NCBI GenBank assembly: GCA_029960865.1
Contig: JASBVX010000069.1
Location: forward strand, 1 to 7,229
DNA: 7,229 bases
Direction: 5' to 3'
Source of the DNA: Bacillota bacterium
GTDB taxonomy: Bacteria > Bacillota > Sulfobacillia > RBS10-35
The notes under the pieces were generated by a model. That model made no database searches. It was not told where the DNA came from and saw only the letters and a list, made by a program, of their open reading frames with translations. Both the position numbers and the translations under genes were made by a program. Below, one piece after another: positions 6,948-7,229 of this stretch. Position 1 is the stretch's first letter; each line of letters starts with the position of its first letter.

Positions 6948-7229
6948 GTGAAAGCAACCATTGCCGAGGTCCTTTTGAGCGAAGAGGAGATCCGCCGCCG
7001 GGTGGAGGACTTGGGCCGTCGGCTCGATGAGGATTATCCCGGACCCATCAAGATGATCTGCGTCCTGAAAGGGGCAGTCCCTTTCCTGGCCGACCTGATG
7101 CGGGCGGTGACCAAGCCGGTCTTCATCGACTTCCTGGGGGTTTCCAGCTATGGGCTCTCCAGCGAATCGTCGGGGATCGTGCGCCTCACCAAAGACCTGG
7201 ACGAGAGCATCGAAGGGGAAGATGTCCTC
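6948..7229 (+). CDS. hpt: Hypoxanthine phosphoribosyltransferase, N-terminal 94 codons (3' end missing)
   Basis: Cytoplasmic purine-salvage enzyme that joins hypoxanthine (often also guanine) to PRPP, giving IMP or GMP and pyrophosphate. The frame starts at GTG 6948 and is open to the window edge. Family members are about 175-185 residues, so roughly half is present. Visible motifs are ICVLKGAVPFLADLMR (37-52), with the Leu-Lys-Gly pyrophosphate-binding loop at 40-42, then IDFLGVSSYG (60-69), which contains the flexible Ser-Tyr active-site loop, then ESSGIVRLTKDLD (73-85) and IEGEDVL (88-94). The last leads into the PRPP-binding motif (V-E-D-I-V-D-T-G type), which would lie just beyond the window. 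The match to bacterial Hpt is clear over all visible residues. It lies 17 bases after the exporter gene on the same strand and is probably co-transcribed. In many Bacillota hpt sits between tilS and ftsH; here an exporter takes the upstream place. Confidence 0.95.
   Translation, partial: MKATIAEVLLSEEEIRRRVEDLGRRLDEDYPGPIKMICVLKGAVPFLADLMRAVTKPVFIDFLGVSSYGLSSESSGIVRLTKDLDESIEGEDVL

Noticed and set aside
1..7229. CRISPR array, insertion sequence, tRNA/rRNA or a new defence-type system
   Set aside because: No direct repeat array, transposase, terminal repeats or structural RNA signature is visible; every long frame is explained by transporter genes or hpt.

Overview
The window looks like chromosomal DNA from a GC-rich bacterium, most likely a member of the Bacillota (Clostridia/Limnochordia-like, possibly thermophilic). 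This is inferred from strong AAGGAGG-type ribosome binding sites, a lipoprotein solute-binding protein, a heterodimeric ABC exporter of the type common in Gram-positives, and tight gene packing. The genus cannot be fixed from the sequence alone. All genes lie on the plus strand and almost no space is non-coding.

Left part (1-3201): the end of an importer operon of the dipeptide/oligopeptide/nickel (Dpp/Opp/App) class. It holds the C-terminal part of a DppB-like permease, a complete DppC-like permease and a complete family-5 solute-binding lipoprotein. The lipoprotein would capture a substrate outside the membrane and pass it to the DppB/DppC pore. The two ATPases such a system needs (DppD/DppF type) are not in the window; they may lie upstream or elsewhere. 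A strong inverted repeat at about 3232-3257 probably terminates this transcript.

Right part (3357-7229): a second transcription unit, probably with its own promoter in the 155-base gap. Two half-size ABC exporters follow each other with a 41-base overlap. Their nucleotide-binding motifs are complementary: the first has a normal LSGGQ but Asp in place of the catalytic Glu, and the second has the catalytic Glu but a divergent LSAGE signature. This is the pattern of an asymmetric heterodimeric exporter with one consensus and one degenerate ATP site. After 17 bases containing an ideal ribosome binding site comes the start of hpt (hypoxanthine phosphoribosyltransferase, purine salvage), cut by the window end.

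No mobile element, CRISPR array, RNA gene or clearly new system was seen. The most useful irregularities are in the first exporter gene. A short segment near its C-terminus appears to be read out of frame (a compensated indel pair), its Q-loop glutamine is replaced by glycine, and its junction with the second exporter gene is one frame step away from a fusion.
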